Shown: positions 43,437 to 52,935 of the stretch, piece after piece
Position numbering within the stretch: position 1 is the first letter of the stretch
How the letters are laid out: the number at the start of each line of letters is the position of its first letter
Notes under the pieces: model-generated
Databases searched by the model: none
What the model saw: the letters and a program-made list of their open reading frames with translations, nothing else
What the model was told of the DNA's origin: nothing
Position numbers and translations under genes: made by a program
Origin: Terribacillus saccharophilus
GTDB lineage: Bacteria > Bacillota > Bacilli > Bacillales > Amphibacillaceae
Direction of reading: 5' to 3'
DNA: 64,000 nt
Assembly (NCBI GenBank): GCA_900110015.1
Contig: FOCD01000003.1
Location: forward strand, 124,001-188,000

Positions 43437-44276
43437 ATGAATTCTACGTTACAGGCAGTAGTCAATATTGCCCCTATTATAAAAGATACTCTTGGACCGA
43501 CAGCAGCGATGGGTGTGCTAGACACTGAGAAATTCGTTTACTTCGCCCCTTCCACGCTCTTATCACTAGGCATTGAAGTTGGAAGAACAAGACTGGATGA
43601 ACACGAAGTTTATCAGCGCGCAATTAAAGGAGAGCATATTGTATTCGCTATCACAGAAGATTATGAAGCCCTCGGTGCACCAGTGGTAACCTCCATAACT
43701 CCAATTCGCGATATGGATACAAATGATATTGTCGGTCTATTATCATTATCACGCACATTGGAGCATCAAGAAAAGCTTGATGCAGAGCTTAACAAATTAA
43801 ATGAAGTGATAGATGCATTACAAGGCAAAGTTCAGCATGTTGCCGCACAAGCCGAGGAGCTATCTGCAACAAGCAGTGATATTAACGAACAGGCAAATAG
43901 TGCAAACCAGAATTCTCGACAGATAGGTGAAGTCGTTCAGTTAATAGAACAAATTTCTACGCAAACGAACTTACTTGGCTTGAATGCCGCTATCGAAGCA
44001 GCCCGTTCCGGTGATGCGGGTAAAGGATTTGGCGTTGTAGCAGATGAAATTCGTAAACTCTCCGATAATACTAAGCAAGCCGTTCAAACAATTGGTAAGT
44101 CCTTGACAGAAATACGTTCCAGTATTGAAAACCTAACACTTAGCATCAATGAGGTTTCCACTTCCTCTGAAGAGCAGTCTGTCGTCATGGTCGAATTCAT
44201 GGATGACATCCAAGCTTTAGATGAAAAAAGTAAACAGATAATTGATACCATGAAGAAAGTTACGAATCAAGATTAA
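43437..44276 (+). CDS. yfmS: YfmS-like soluble methyl-accepting chemotaxis protein (copy 1)
   Basis: 279-aa cytosolic chemoreceptor-like protein. It has no membrane segment. An N-terminal sensor region of about 115 residues is followed by a shortened signalling hairpin with the conserved tip [34 protein letters not shown]. subtilis YfmS has the same layout and connects to CheA/CheW signalling. The ATG at 43437 is preferred because GAGGAG lies 8 nt before it; an upstream ATG at 43416 lacks a site. The next gene is a paralogue 16 bp downstream. Confidence 0.85.
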   Translation: MNSTLQAVVNIAPIIKDTLGPTAAMGVLDTEKFVYFAPSTLLSLGIEVGRTRLDEHEVYQRAIKGEHIVFAITEDYEALGAPVVTSITPIRDMDTNDIVGLLSLSRTLEHQEKLDAELNKLNEVIDALQGKVQHVAAQAEELSATSSDINEQANSANQNSRQIGEVVQLIEQISTQTNLLGLNAAIEAARSGDAGKGFGVVADEIRKLSDNTKQAVQTIGKSLTEIRSSIENLTLSINEVSTSSEEQSVVMVEFMDDIQALDEKSKQIIDTMKKVTNQD

Positions 44277-44292
44277 GGAGGTAATCTAAATC

Positions 44293-45120
44293 ATGCACCC
44301 TACATTACAAGCTATGGTTCTCTTAGCACCAGAAATAAAGAAAAACATTGGTGAAAACAACGTTGTTGTAGTTACAGACAAAGAAAATTTTGTTTTCTTC
44401 TCACCTTCCAAAGATTTGGATATGGGTATTAAAGTTGGTGAATTTGCGTTCACAGAAGACAATGAATTATTGCATCAAGCCCTTGCAGGTGAAAGAGTAC
44501 AAGTACATATTCCAAAGGAACGCTACGGTATCGGTATGCAAAACACCGCAAATCCAATTCGCGATGAAAATGGTGAAGTGGTTGGTGTATTTCAGATCAC
44601 GAAGACCCTGAAAGACGAAGAGATTTTAGACGAAGAGCTGGATGAATTACGCGCAGTTGTAAACAGCCTGCAAGGAAAAGTACAGCAAGTAGCTGCACAA
44701 GCAGAGGAACTTTCCGCCACAAGCACAGATATTAACAGTCAAGCAGCTCATGCGAATGCCAACTCTCAGGAAATAAGTAAGGTTGTTCAACTGATAGAGG
44801 ATATCTCGACACAGACGAACCTTCTTGGTTTGAATGCCGCTATTGAAGCCGCCCGTTCCGGTGAAGCTGGCAGAGGATTTGGGGTCGTAGCTGATGAAAT
44901 CCGCAAACTTTCCATAGGTACAAAAGAGGCCGTCGGTACAATCGGCCATTCCCTTCAGGAAATCCGTTCGAATATGGAGAATTTGACACTAAGCATTGGC
45001 GAGGTTTCCACTGCCTCAGAAGAGCAATCTCGTGTAATGGTGGAGTTCATGGAAGATATTCAGAATCTCGATAGCCAAAGCAACGATATTGGGCAATATA
45101 TTAAAGAAATTACGTATTAA
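44293..45120 (+). CDS. yfmS: YfmS-like soluble methyl-accepting chemotaxis protein (copy 2)
   Basis: 275-aa paralogue of the preceding gene. The signalling hairpins are nearly identical ([33 protein letters not shown]). The N-terminal sensor parts share a framework ([16 protein letters not shown] against [16 protein letters not shown]) but have drifted, which suggests different ligands. Start ATG at 44293 after AAGGAGG. Cotranscribed with copy 1 and closed by a terminator. Tandem duplication followed by sensor divergence is the simplest reading. Confidence 0.85.
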   Translation: MHPTLQAMVLLAPEIKKNIGENNVVVVTDKENFVFFSPSKDLDMGIKVGEFAFTEDNELLHQALAGERVQVHIPKERYGIGMQNTANPIRDENGEVVGVFQITKTLKDEEILDEELDELRAVVNSLQGKVQQVAAQAEELSATSTDINSQAAHANANSQEISKVVQLIEDISTQTNLLGLNAAIEAARSGEAGRGFGVVADEIRKLSIGTKEAVGTIGHSLQEIRSNMENLTLSIGEVSTASEEQSRVMVEFMEDIQNLDSQSNDIGQYIKEITY

Positions 45121-45150
45121 AAAAACGCCTCCTATAGGGAGGCGTTTTCT
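45120..45150. terminator. Terminator between convergent genes
   Basis: AAAACGCCTCC pairs with GGAGGCGTTTT around TATA. Confidence 0.85.
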
Positions 45151-45747
45151 TTAGATAGATTGTTTGTTGTTTGGAGTAGGCGGTGTTGTTTTAGTAGTAG
45201 GTGTTGTTGTTGTCTTGTTGACAGGCTGATTCTTCTGTTCATTAGAACCGCTATTAGCTTCATTTTTCGACTTTGTCATCGGATTACTTGGTGCACTTTC
45301 AGGTTTTGTTTCCATTAGTTTATTAGAAGCTTCTTTCGCTTTACTGCCTGCATTTTTCAAATCATCTTTCGCTTCTTTTACTGTGCCAAGGGCAGATTTA
45401 GAATCTTCTTGGACATCGTTCACTGAAGACATGATCTCGTTTTGAGCCTTGTCATAAACATTCTTAACGTCGTTAGCTGCATCCTTTGCAAGCTCAGTTG
45501 CGTCCTGTACTTTGGACATGACCTGCTCCTTCGTGCCCTGCGGATCCTGTTTTGCTTCTTTTACAAAGCTGACAACTGTATCCTTAGCTACCCCGACATT
45601 TTGGAATACTTTTTGACGTGTCTGCTTGTTAAGTAAAACGATTGCCGCGCCGGTAACTGCTCCAGCGACTGCGCCAGTTAATAGTTTAGAACCTGCTTTT
45701 GCTTGTTCTTTCACTTCGTGCTTGTCTACTGTTTGTGCTTGTACCAT
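45151..45747 (-). CDS. YtxH-family general stress protein
   Basis: 198-aa protein with a short hydrophobic, Gly/Ala-rich segment (GAVAGAVTGAAIVLLNK, about residues 24-40) and a long helical, charged, Ala/Lys-rich region with repeated KDAANDVKN/KEAKDDLKN-like heptads. The tail is Thr/Pro-rich low-complexity sequence. This is the YtxH layout: a stress protein with LEA-like character, exact role unknown. The ATG at 45747 has AAGGAG at 8 nt; the upstream GTG at 45756 overlaps that site. A near-consensus sigma-B promoter supports stress induction. Confidence 0.82.
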   Translation of the reverse strand: MVQAQTVDKHEVKEQAKAGSKLLTGAVAGAVTGAAIVLLNKQTRQKVFQNVGVAKDTVVSFVKEAKQDPQGTKEQVMSKVQDATELAKDAANDVKNVYDKAQNEIMSSVNDVQEDSKSALGTVKEAKDDLKNAGSKAKEASNKLMETKPESAPSNPMTKSKNEANSGSNEQKNQPVNKTTTTPTTKTTPPTPNNKQSI

Positions 45748-45791
45748 TATGAACACTCCTTAGCTTTTTTGTTTACCGTATTGGTGTATAA

Positions 45792-45816
45792 ATACCCCGT
45801 ACCAATGAAAGTAAAC
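45792..45816 (-). promoter_or_regulatory. Sigma-B promoter of the ytxH gene
   Basis: On the minus strand GTTTAC, 13 bp, GGGTAT, matching the sigma-B consensus at 11 of 12 positions. Confidence 0.75.
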
Positions 45817-45828
45817 AAAAAACTTTAA

Positions 45829-46638
45829 TTACAATGGCAGCACTTTTCTCTGTTTCTGAACGAAGTAAACCATTTCCTTGAAACCGATATCCTTTAAGCG
45901 GTCTTTCACTTTGTCGAAGTCCTCACCGATTCGGGATGGTATATGAGCATCAGAACCAAAGGAGATATCTACTCCATAATGCAACGCTCTTTCCAAAATT
46001 AAATCAGAAGGATACCATCCGCCAACTGCCTTTGTACCGCCGGATGTGTTCACTTCGATGCTAACACCAGCTTCTCCAATCACTTTCAAAGTCTGTTCGA
46101 TCGCATGATCAGCAGGAATATCAGAGAAAGCAGGATAAAAACCTTTCATTGCATCGATGTGGCCAAGCACTTGAAAAATTCCGCTCCTAGCCGATTGCTG
46201 AATCATATCGTAATAGGATTCTTTCACTCGGATATGTTCTGCTTCTGATAAGCCATCCCATCTGCCTTGTTTGAAGATATTCACGTCATCAACATAATGA
46301 ACAGAACCGATAATATAATCGAATGGGTACTTTTTGTAGTAGTCCGCATATAAAGCAGCATGCTGCGGGAAGAAATCACTTTCTACACCTAAGAGGACAT
46401 GAATCTGGTTCTTATATTTCTCCTTCAGATGAAGCACTTCCTGAACATACGCTTCAAATCCACTGATTGGCATAGCAATACCAGGATAAAGCTGGTCTTC
46501 CTCGCTGTAGAAATAAGGGGAATGATCCGCTATCCCGATATATTGCAATCCTTTTTCAATCGCTGCTTTAATATAATCCTCAATCTGTCCCTCAGCATGT
46601 CCACATCGGTAATGATGTGTGTGCAAATCGAATGTCAT
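45829..46638 (-). CDS. PHP-domain histidinol-phosphatase-like protein
   Basis: 269-aa PHP phosphoesterase of the HisJ/HisK group. The metal motif HTHHYRCGHA at residues 6-15 is followed by IADHSPY, GVESDF, IGSVHYVD, LGHIDAMKG, IEVNTSG and GSDAH. It would hydrolyse histidinol phosphate or a related monoester. The start overlaps the stop of the alpha/beta hydrolase by four bases (ATGA), so they are coupled. No other histidine gene is nearby, so the histidine-pathway role is inference from family. Confidence 0.87.
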   Translation of the reverse strand: MTFDLHTHHYRCGHAEGQIEDYIKAAIEKGLQYIGIADHSPYFYSEEDQLYPGIAMPISGFEAYVQEVLHLKEKYKNQIHVLLGVESDFFPQHAALYADYYKKYPFDYIIGSVHYVDDVNIFKQGRWDGLSEAEHIRVKESYYDMIQQSARSGIFQVLGHIDAMKGFYPAFSDIPADHAIEQTLKVIGEAGVSIEVNTSGGTKAVGGWYPSDLILERALHYGVDISFGSDAHIPSRIGEDFDKVKDRLKDIGFKEMVYFVQKQRKVLPL

Positions 46639-47534
46639 ACACCTGCTCCTTCGGCTACTGCAGTATTTTCTTCTAAGAATTCTTTAATCAGCATGTTGAC
46701 GATTTCTGGCTGCTCATGGTGCACCCAATGAGTCGCATCGTCAACATAAACCATATCGTAATCTGTGCAGTATTTGACTGATTCCTGAGCCAGTTTCTTT
46801 AAAAGGAATTGGTCCTTGATTCCCCAGATAATCTTGGTAGGTACATGAACCATGACAGAATTCTTCTTACCATACATACTGATGTTGTCCTTTTCTGTCA
46901 AAGCTCGGTACCAGTTCAGCATACCTGTCAGCGCACCTGGCTTGGACCATGCTTCTTTGTAATTATCTACATCCATTTGAGAAAACGTTCCTTCTTGGCT
47001 GAACTTTGTCAGCGCCATCGCGAGACCATAATAGTCATTCGCTGCCAATGATTTTTCCGGTACATCCTGCATCTGGAAAAAGGCCATATAAGAGCTCTTG
47101 AACCACTGCAGCGGATTGGTTGCGAGTATTTTAGGCATAGCTGCCGGATGCGGCATGTTAATAGCAATGAATTTTTCTACAAATTCCGGCCGCGTAACTG
47201 CAAGGTGCCATCCAACTGCTCCGCCCCAGTCGTGACCAATGATTATCGCCTTCTCTCTCTGAAAAAGACGGATCACTGCTACTACATCGTCACGGAGCTC
47301 ATCCAGTACATAATTAGTAGTACCTTCGGGCTTATCAGTCAAATTATAGCCTCGTTGATCAAGGGCAAGAACACGGAAACCTTGCTCCGCAAGCGGAACG
47401 ATTTGCTCCTTCCAACCATACCAAAATTCTGGGAACCCATGCAGAAGAATCACCAATTTACCATCGTTCGGCCCAGCTGCAGCCATATGCATATTCATTC
47501 CATTCGCTTTTACCGTCAAATGCTCGACTCTCAT
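46635..47534 (-). CDS. Alpha/beta hydrolase, epoxide hydrolase-like
   Basis: 299-aa alpha/beta hydrolase. It has the oxyanion motif LLHGFPEFWYGW, nucleophile elbow GHDWGGAVGW with Asp as nucleophile, a helical cap, acid in WGIKDQFL and catalytic His in DATHWVHHEQP. An Asp nucleophile with HGFPE fits epoxide hydrolases and related dehalogenases; the substrate is unknown. It lies 20 bp downstream of the RsbR-like gene and is coupled to the PHP gene, forming a three-gene unit. Confidence 0.9.
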   Translation of the reverse strand: MRVEHLTVKANGMNMHMAAAGPNDGKLVILLHGFPEFWYGWKEQIVPLAEQGFRVLALDQRGYNLTDKPEGTTNYVLDELRDDVVAVIRLFQREKAIIIGHDWGGAVGWHLAVTRPEFVEKFIAINMPHPAAMPKILATNPLQWFKSSYMAFFQMQDVPEKSLAANDYYGLAMALTKFSQEGTFSQMDVDNYKEAWSKPGALTGMLNWYRALTEKDNISMYGKKNSVMVHVPTKIIWGIKDQFLLKKLAQESVKYCTDYDMVYVDDATHWVHHEQPEIVNMLIKEFLEENTAVAEGAGV

Positions 47535-47554
47535 CAGAATCCTCCTCGACTAAA

Positions 47555-48400
47555 TTAATTGCGATTCAACCCATAATGCGCCAATGCCTGCTGCAAGGAA
47601 TTATAGAAAAGAATATCCTCTACCTGTCTATCTCCCCCTAAAGTCTGCGCCAAATCGGGACGCACACCGGAAATTGCACAGTTAATTCCGAGCATTTGCA
47701 GTATCTGCACCATCTGTCTGAGCTTTTCCCTTACAAGTGCTTCGGTAAAACTCGCTCCTGACATATCGATAAAAAGTGTTTCAATTCCTTTTTCCTTGCA
47801 TGCTTGCGGCATATGTTCTACGATCAGATCTGCCCTTCGCTCACTTATTTCGCCAACCAGCGGAAATACACCGATGCCTTTCATAATCGGAATAACAGGT
47901 GAACTAGTCTTATGAATTACTTCGCGCTGGCTCCTGATTTTCCTTTCTGTCAGCTCATAATAAAACTTCGTAAAATTATTAATAACTTCATCCAAAGCAC
48001 GGTGGAGGTTCTTCGACCAGCCAATGACCATAGCTGGTGTAATATCCTCTTTATGTTTTTCCGTAAATGATTCAATGAATTCCCAAATGACCGTTCCTGA
48101 TTTTCCGACTGCCTGCAGCACTTCATGGATTGGTGTATTAGTCTTCACTCGGCTATTTGCTACTTTCTCCACCCATGTTTTGAGATTCTGACTGTATTGC
48201 TCTTCATCCTCCAAAATCGCACTGGCAACTGTGACAATTGTCATTCGGTGTTGTTTTCTTAATTTCGCACGCATTTCTTTTCCAGCATCATCTGCATAGA
48301 TCGAATTTTTATAGTCATATAATAGACCGGCCCATCGATCTGTTATATGAGGAGCGTTTTCCATGATGTAGTTGTATAATGCTTCGTTCATCCTTGGCAT
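47555..48400 (-). CDS. RsbR-type stressosome protein (RsbR N-domain + STAS)
   Basis: 281-aa RsbR paralogue. The N-terminal non-heme globin-like domain (about 1-145) probably senses stress. The C-terminal STAS domain (about 165-275) starts with the conserved VIPIMKGIGVFPLVGEIS; the phosphorylatable Thr/Ser just before it (HKTSSPVIPI) and residues after FIDMSGASF are the expected kinase targets of RsbT. These proteins form stressosomes that activate sigma-B. The ATG at 48400 has GAAGGTGAA upstream; an ATG at 48415 is possible but lacks a site. First gene of the unit with the hydrolase and PHP genes. Confidence 0.85.
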   Translation of the reverse strand: MPRMNEALYNYIMENAPHITDRWAGLLYDYKNSIYADDAGKEMRAKLRKQHRMTIVTVASAILEDEEQYSQNLKTWVEKVANSRVKTNTPIHEVLQAVGKSGTVIWEFIESFTEKHKEDITPAMVIGWSKNLHRALDEVINNFTKFYYELTERKIRSQREVIHKTSSPVIPIMKGIGVFPLVGEISERRADLIVEHMPQACKEKGIETLFIDMSGASFTEALVREKLRQMVQILQMLGINCAISGVRPDLAQTLGGDRQVEDILFYNSLQQALAHYGLNRN

Positions 48401-48473
48401 GCGATTCACCTTCATCTTTGTGATTTGCTTTTATTATAGCCGAACCGCCAAAGCGCTTCTATCTTGAGCATGT

Positions 48474-48500
48474 AAAAAAGAGCCTGCCGAAGCAGACTCC
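48474..48500 (-). terminator. Terminator of the purine salvage operon
   Basis: GAGTCTGC, TTCG loop, GCAGGCTC, followed by T6 on the minus strand. Confidence 0.85.
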
Positions 48501-48502
48501 TA

Positions 48503-50209
48503 CTAAACTCCCAATGGTACAATATTTCCCTCGTTTACTCTGATATAGCCGTGATCTGTCAATTTTAAAGCAGGGCTTACAGGCAGTGAGAGGGTACTGA
48601 TAGACATGAGAACATTATAATGTTTGTAACCGAGTGATTTAATAGACTTCGTCAAATGAGAGACTTGTGCTGCCACTTCTTTCAATGGTGCTTCCGATAG
48701 AATACCCCCAACAGGCAGTTGCACCATAGATAGTATTTGGCCGTCTTTCACACAGCAGATACCGCCTTGATTGCGAATTACTTCATTCGCAGCAAGCACC
48801 ATATCCTCTACATCACGACCGATAACAAGCAAATTATGATTATCATGTGAATAAGTAGTGGCAATTGCTCCTTCTTTGAGCATATCACCTGTTAATAGAC
48901 CGAATGCGCGATTTCCGTTCTTCCCATATCTTTCTGCTGTCATGACAAGCGCAAGCCCTTCTTCCTGCCATTGCACTTGCCCAGCCTCTATAGCCAAACG
49001 AACATGCCGTTCTGTCGTGAATGTCGAACCGTCCTTTATTTCCATAACACGGTACAAAGCTTCGCTTGCTTCTTTTTCATTCAATAGAAGGAAATCGTCA
49101 GACTTCAGCTCTTCCAACTTGATGCTCTCATAATAGGACGAAGGGAATTGCCGCTCAAGTACAATTTGCTCCTTCACAGCATCCTTCTCATACACTTGTT
49201 GGCCTTTCTTGAAGACTTCTTGAATAGAGAAAGCATGCAAATTATCGAGCAAGATGAAATCAGCTATTTTTCCAGGAGCGATTAGGCCTCTATCCTTCAT
49301 TTGCATTCGTTTTGCTGGTGCAGCAGTTGCAGCATATATTGCCTGCTCTGGTTTCATCCCCATATGTATCGCCTTTTGCACAAGCTGGTTCAGATGTCCT
49401 TCTTCCAGCAACTTATCTGCCATCACATCATCGGTTACAAAGCAGAAATGTTCACTAACATCGTTTTCTATCACGTAGTTTATGATTTCCTGCGTCATAG
49501 ATTTCTCCTGCAATTCTACAAACATACCTGCATTGATGCGCTGTTCCATCCCTTCAACCGTCTGGTGGGTATGATCAGAATCAACACCGGCATATACCAT
49601 CCGCTGCAGCTCAAGATCCAAAAGCTTCGGTACGTGACCCTCTACGATCAAGTGTGGATATGCTTGTCTTACATGCGCCAAAATGCGGTTCGTCTTACTG
49701 TCAGGAGCCGAAATAACATCATAATAATTCATGATCTCACCAAGGCATTGGATATTACCCGACAGCATTAACTCATCGATATCCTGGATATCAATCTCTC
49801 CGCCTGTTGTCTCCATTGATGTTGCTGGCACGGAGCTTGGAATGCCATAAAACATGTCCACTGCGCAATCCGCACTTGCATCCATCATGCTTTTCACACC
49901 ATCCACCCCGAAAACATTTGCCATCTCATGCGGTTCCGGGACGATTGTCGTCACGCCATTTTGAATAATGCCATAAGAGAAGGAAGATGGCGTAATCATT
50001 GTACTTTCAATGTGAAGATGGATATCAATCAAACCTGGTACCATGTACCGGCTTGTTCCATCTATTACACTTTTCGGCTCCAATTTATCGGTATCTTTCT
50101 TACCGATATAGAGGAATTTCCCATCCAGCACAGCGACATCGGCATCGATGAATTTCTTTCGATAGCTGTTAAATACCCGCACATCACGGATCAGTAAATC
50201 AACAAGCAT
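48503..50209 (-). CDS. adeC: Adenine deaminase AdeC
   Basis: 568-aa amidohydrolase converting adenine to hypoxanthine and ammonia. Metal-site segments are GLIDIHLHIEST, VPEPHEMANVFG, EGHVPKL, GVDSDHT and CFVTDDVMADKL. The C-terminal half has the AdeC-specific YSHDNHNLLVIG. Length agrees with the family (about 570-580 aa). Its ribosome binding site (AGGAGG) overlaps the stop of the ABC ATPase gene 12 bp upstream. Last gene of the purine-type operon, closed by a terminator. Confidence 0.93.
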   Translation of the reverse strand: MLVDLLIRDVRVFNSYRKKFIDADVAVLDGKFLYIGKKDTDKLEPKSVIDGTSRYMVPGLIDIHLHIESTMITPSSFSYGIIQNGVTTIVPEPHEMANVFGVDGVKSMMDASADCAVDMFYGIPSSVPATSMETTGGEIDIQDIDELMLSGNIQCLGEIMNYYDVISAPDSKTNRILAHVRQAYPHLIVEGHVPKLLDLELQRMVYAGVDSDHTHQTVEGMEQRINAGMFVELQEKSMTQEIINYVIENDVSEHFCFVTDDVMADKLLEEGHLNQLVQKAIHMGMKPEQAIYAATAAPAKRMQMKDRGLIAPGKIADFILLDNLHAFSIQEVFKKGQQVYEKDAVKEQIVLERQFPSSYYESIKLEELKSDDFLLLNEKEASEALYRVMEIKDGSTFTTERHVRLAIEAGQVQWQEEGLALVMTAERYGKNGNRAFGLLTGDMLKEGAIATTYSHDNHNLLVIGRDVEDMVLAANEVIRNQGGICCVKDGQILSMVQLPVGGILSEAPLKEVAAQVSHLTKSIKSLGYKHYNVLMSISTLSLPVSPALKLTDHGYIRVNEGNIVPLGV

Positions 50210-50220
50210 TGTTCAACCTC

Positions 50221-51279
50221 CTAATCGACGAGCACGATTTGTTTCTTTGGAATCTCGAGCACGATATCCTGCCCGTTTGCAAGTGGTGCTGCTGCAGCGT
50301 CATCATTTACGGTGAACCGCCCGATACTCGTTTGGACTTCATATTGGTAGCTGCGGCCAAGATAAGTACTGATCAGCACTTTCCCTTGAACAGCATTTTC
50401 CACTGTCATTGGCGCTGCATCCAATGCATACAGACGCAGATCATCGGGTCTGATTGCTCCTACCAAACCAGCTGTATTGTCCTGCTGCTGAACATATAGA
50501 GTTATTCCTTGAACAGTTGCAGCAATTCCATCTGATTCCTGACGGCGGCTGTCGAATTGGATAAAGTTCTTGAATCCGATAAAGTCCGCGACAAATTTCG
50601 TCTTCGGTTGTCTGTAGATAGTGGCCGGATCACTGAGCTGTTCGATAATGCCTTTATTCATGATCGCTACCTTATCTGAAATCGAAAAGCACTCTTCCTG
50701 GTCATGCGAGACATATACCGTCGTAATGCCAAGTTCCTGCTGTATCCTTCTAATCTCCACACGCATATTTACACGCAGATTAGCATCCAAGTTGCTTAAA
50801 GGTTCATCAAACAAAAGGAGATCTGGTTCAATGACTAACGCTCTGGCAATTGCCACACGCTGCTTTTGTCCACCTGATAATGCAGCTGGGAAGCGTTCCT
50901 CAAATCCTTTCAAACTGACGATATCAAGCACCCTAAGTACTCGGTCCTTGATTGATGCTTTCGATACTTTCCGTTGACGCAAGCCGAACGCGACATTATC
51001 GAAGACCGTCATATGCGGGAACAAAGCGTAATTTTGAAAAACAAAGCCGAAATTACGTTTGTTTACCGGAACTTTCGTATAGTCCTTCTCCCGAAACAAG
51101 AATTTGCCTTGCTTTGATTGCAGGAATCCTGCAATCAGCCGAAGCGTTGTCGTCTTTCCGCAACCACTTGGACCAAGAAGGGAAACGAGTTCCCCCTCTC
51201 CGATAGACAAATTGAAGTCCTGAAGAATAGCTTGCTTCTGATAAGCAACAGTGACGTCCTGCAGCGTAAACAAAGACAT
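50221..51279 (-). CDS. ABC importer ATP-binding protein, PotA-like
   Basis: 352-aa importer ATPase. Walker A GPSGCGKTT (about 36-44), signature LSGGQKQRVAIARAL, Walker B LLLFDEPLSNLD and the switch His in YVSHDQEE; a TOBE domain occupies roughly 275-350. By similarity it belongs to the spermidine/putrescine/Fe/thiamine group, but neighbouring genes point to a purine-related substrate. It pairs with the two permeases encoded just upstream. Confidence 0.92.
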   Translation of the reverse strand: MSLFTLQDVTVAYQKQAILQDFNLSIGEGELVSLLGPSGCGKTTTLRLIAGFLQSKQGKFLFREKDYTKVPVNKRNFGFVFQNYALFPHMTVFDNVAFGLRQRKVSKASIKDRVLRVLDIVSLKGFEERFPAALSGGQKQRVAIARALVIEPDLLLFDEPLSNLDANLRVNMRVEIRRIQQELGITTVYVSHDQEECFSISDKVAIMNKGIIEQLSDPATIYRQPKTKFVADFIGFKNFIQFDSRRQESDGIAATVQGITLYVQQQDNTAGLVGAIRPDDLRLYALDAAPMTVENAVQGKVLISTYLGRSYQYEVQTSIGRFTVNDDAAAAPLANGQDIVLEIPKKQIVLVD

Positions 51280-51294
51280 GATAAAGCCTCCTAA

Positions 51295-52083
51295 TTACCG
51301 TTTCGTGAAATAAGATAAACCAAGCAACCGCTCGACAAAGAACATGAATAAAGCTGTGATGATCATCAATACGACAGATAGCGCCGCGATTGTTGGATCG
51401 AAGTAATTCTGCACATACGTAAGCATTTCAATTGGCAGTGTGCTTACGCCCGGTCCTGTCATGAAGACCGAAATGTCCACATTATTGAATGATTCCAGAA
51501 ATGCGATCAGAACGCCGGCAATGATACCGGATTTGATATTAGGCAAAACCACTTTGAAGAAAGTACCGATTCTGCTCGCACCTAAACTGACTGCCGCCTC
51601 TTCAATGGAAAAATCGAAGTTAGCAAGACTTGAGGAGACGACACGGATAATGAATGGCAGCATAATGACAGTATGCCCGATAAACAGACCTGCATAGATC
51701 GGCAGTTGATAGTATGTGATGAAAAAGCGCAGGAACGTGAAACCTAGCACGATTCCAGGAATGATGATTGGAGATACGAATATACCTTCCAGAAGCGCCT
51801 TTCCTTTAAAATCAAATCGGTTCAAGGCATACGCTGCTGGTATTCCGATTAACAGCGCAAGCAGGTTGCCCGCCAGAGAGAGATAGATGGAAACCTTGAA
51901 CGTTTCCAGGAACCCACTCACTTCGAATATATTTTTGTACCAATCGAGAGAGAAGGATTCTGGCGGGAACTTAAGTACTGTTCCCTGTTCGAAAGAGGTG
52001 ACAGAAATAATCAACAATGGCCCCAGTAAGAAAACGAACACCAGAAACGTGAAGATACCAAGTCCTATATGTTTTTCCCGCAT
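51295..52083 (-). CDS. ABC importer permease, PotC-like
   Basis: 262-aa permease with six helices. The coupling EAA motif EEAAVSLGASRIGTFFKVVLP is clear (about 170-190). It forms the channel with the PotB-like permease encoded 3 bp upstream. The substrate would be set by the binding protein of the same operon. Confidence 0.92.
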   Translation of the reverse strand: MREKHIGLGIFTFLVFVFLLGPLLIISVTSFEQGTVLKFPPESFSLDWYKNIFEVSGFLETFKVSIYLSLAGNLLALLIGIPAAYALNRFDFKGKALLEGIFVSPIIIPGIVLGFTFLRFFITYYQLPIYAGLFIGHTVIMLPFIIRVVSSSLANFDFSIEEAAVSLGASRIGTFFKVVLPNIKSGIIAGVLIAFLESFNNVDISVFMTGPGVSTLPIEMLTYVQNYFDPTIAALSVVLMIITALFMFFVERLLGLSYFTKR

Positions 52084-52086
52084 AGT

Positions 52087-52911
52087 CTACCTCCTCGGAT
52101 TCAATTTATTTGCCAGTAAGTTCATGCAGGTAATGACAATGAGCGTCACAACAATCATGATGGCAGCTAGAATACTGGCCATATGCCAGTCATTTAATGT
52201 ATTTGCATTTTGATAGAGCAGCGTCGAAAGAACCCGCTGCTGACCTCCCAGTAATGCAGGTGTCGTATAAGCGGTAAAACTACCTACGAACACCAGAATT
52301 CCTCCAATTACTAAGCCAGGTACACAAAGCGGAAGAACAACTTTGGCAAACACTCCTATGCGGCTTGCGCCCAGGCTCGCTGCCGCAGTCAGCAAATCTG
52401 ATTCTATACTCTCCATGACACCAACTAGTGTAATGATAGTCAATGGAAGGAAGAGATGGACAAGTCCGATGATAACGGCAGTTGGTGTATACAAAATTTC
52501 CAATGGTTCTTGTATGATACCAATTCCCATCAAGGCTTCATTGACCAGCCCGTTGCGCCCAATGATGACCATCCAGCTGAAAGAACGAACAACAGGACTC
52601 GTCAGCAGCGGGAATATTGTCAAAATTAACAGCACTGCTTTCATTTTTGCGGACATTCTGGCAATAAAATATGCAGCAGGGAAACCGAGCACCATACAAA
52701 TAATAGTGGTAAGAATGCTGACCCGCAGCGTTGTCCAAAGAATTTCTAAAAAGTATGAATCCCGGAAGAGACTGGCGTAATTGCTTGTATCAGCTGCTGC
52801 TTCATTTGGGAAAAAGGTCGAGATGATTGTCATGCCGATTGGGACGAGCATGAAGATTGTTAGAAATAGAACCCCTGGCAAGATCAGGAGATACTTATAA
52901 TAATTTCGCAT
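52087..52911 (-). CDS. ABC importer permease, PotB-like
   Basis: 274-aa permease with six helices and the EAA-like loop LTAAASLGASRIGVFAKVVLP (about 178-198). Partner of the PotC-like protein. Start ATG at 52911, 24 bp downstream of the nucleoside hydrolase stop. Confidence 0.91.
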   Translation of the reverse strand: MRNYYKYLLILPGVLFLTIFMLVPIGMTIISTFFPNEAAADTSNYASLFRDSYFLEILWTTLRVSILTTIICMVLGFPAAYFIARMSAKMKAVLLILTIFPLLTSPVVRSFSWMVIIGRNGLVNEALMGIGIIQEPLEILYTPTAVIIGLVHLFLPLTIITLVGVMESIESDLLTAAASLGASRIGVFAKVVLPLCVPGLVIGGILVFVGSFTAYTTPALLGGQQRVLSTLLYQNANTLNDWHMASILAAIMIVVTLIVITCMNLLANKLNPRR

Positions 52912-52935
52912 AATGATTAACTCCCGTTCTTTTGT

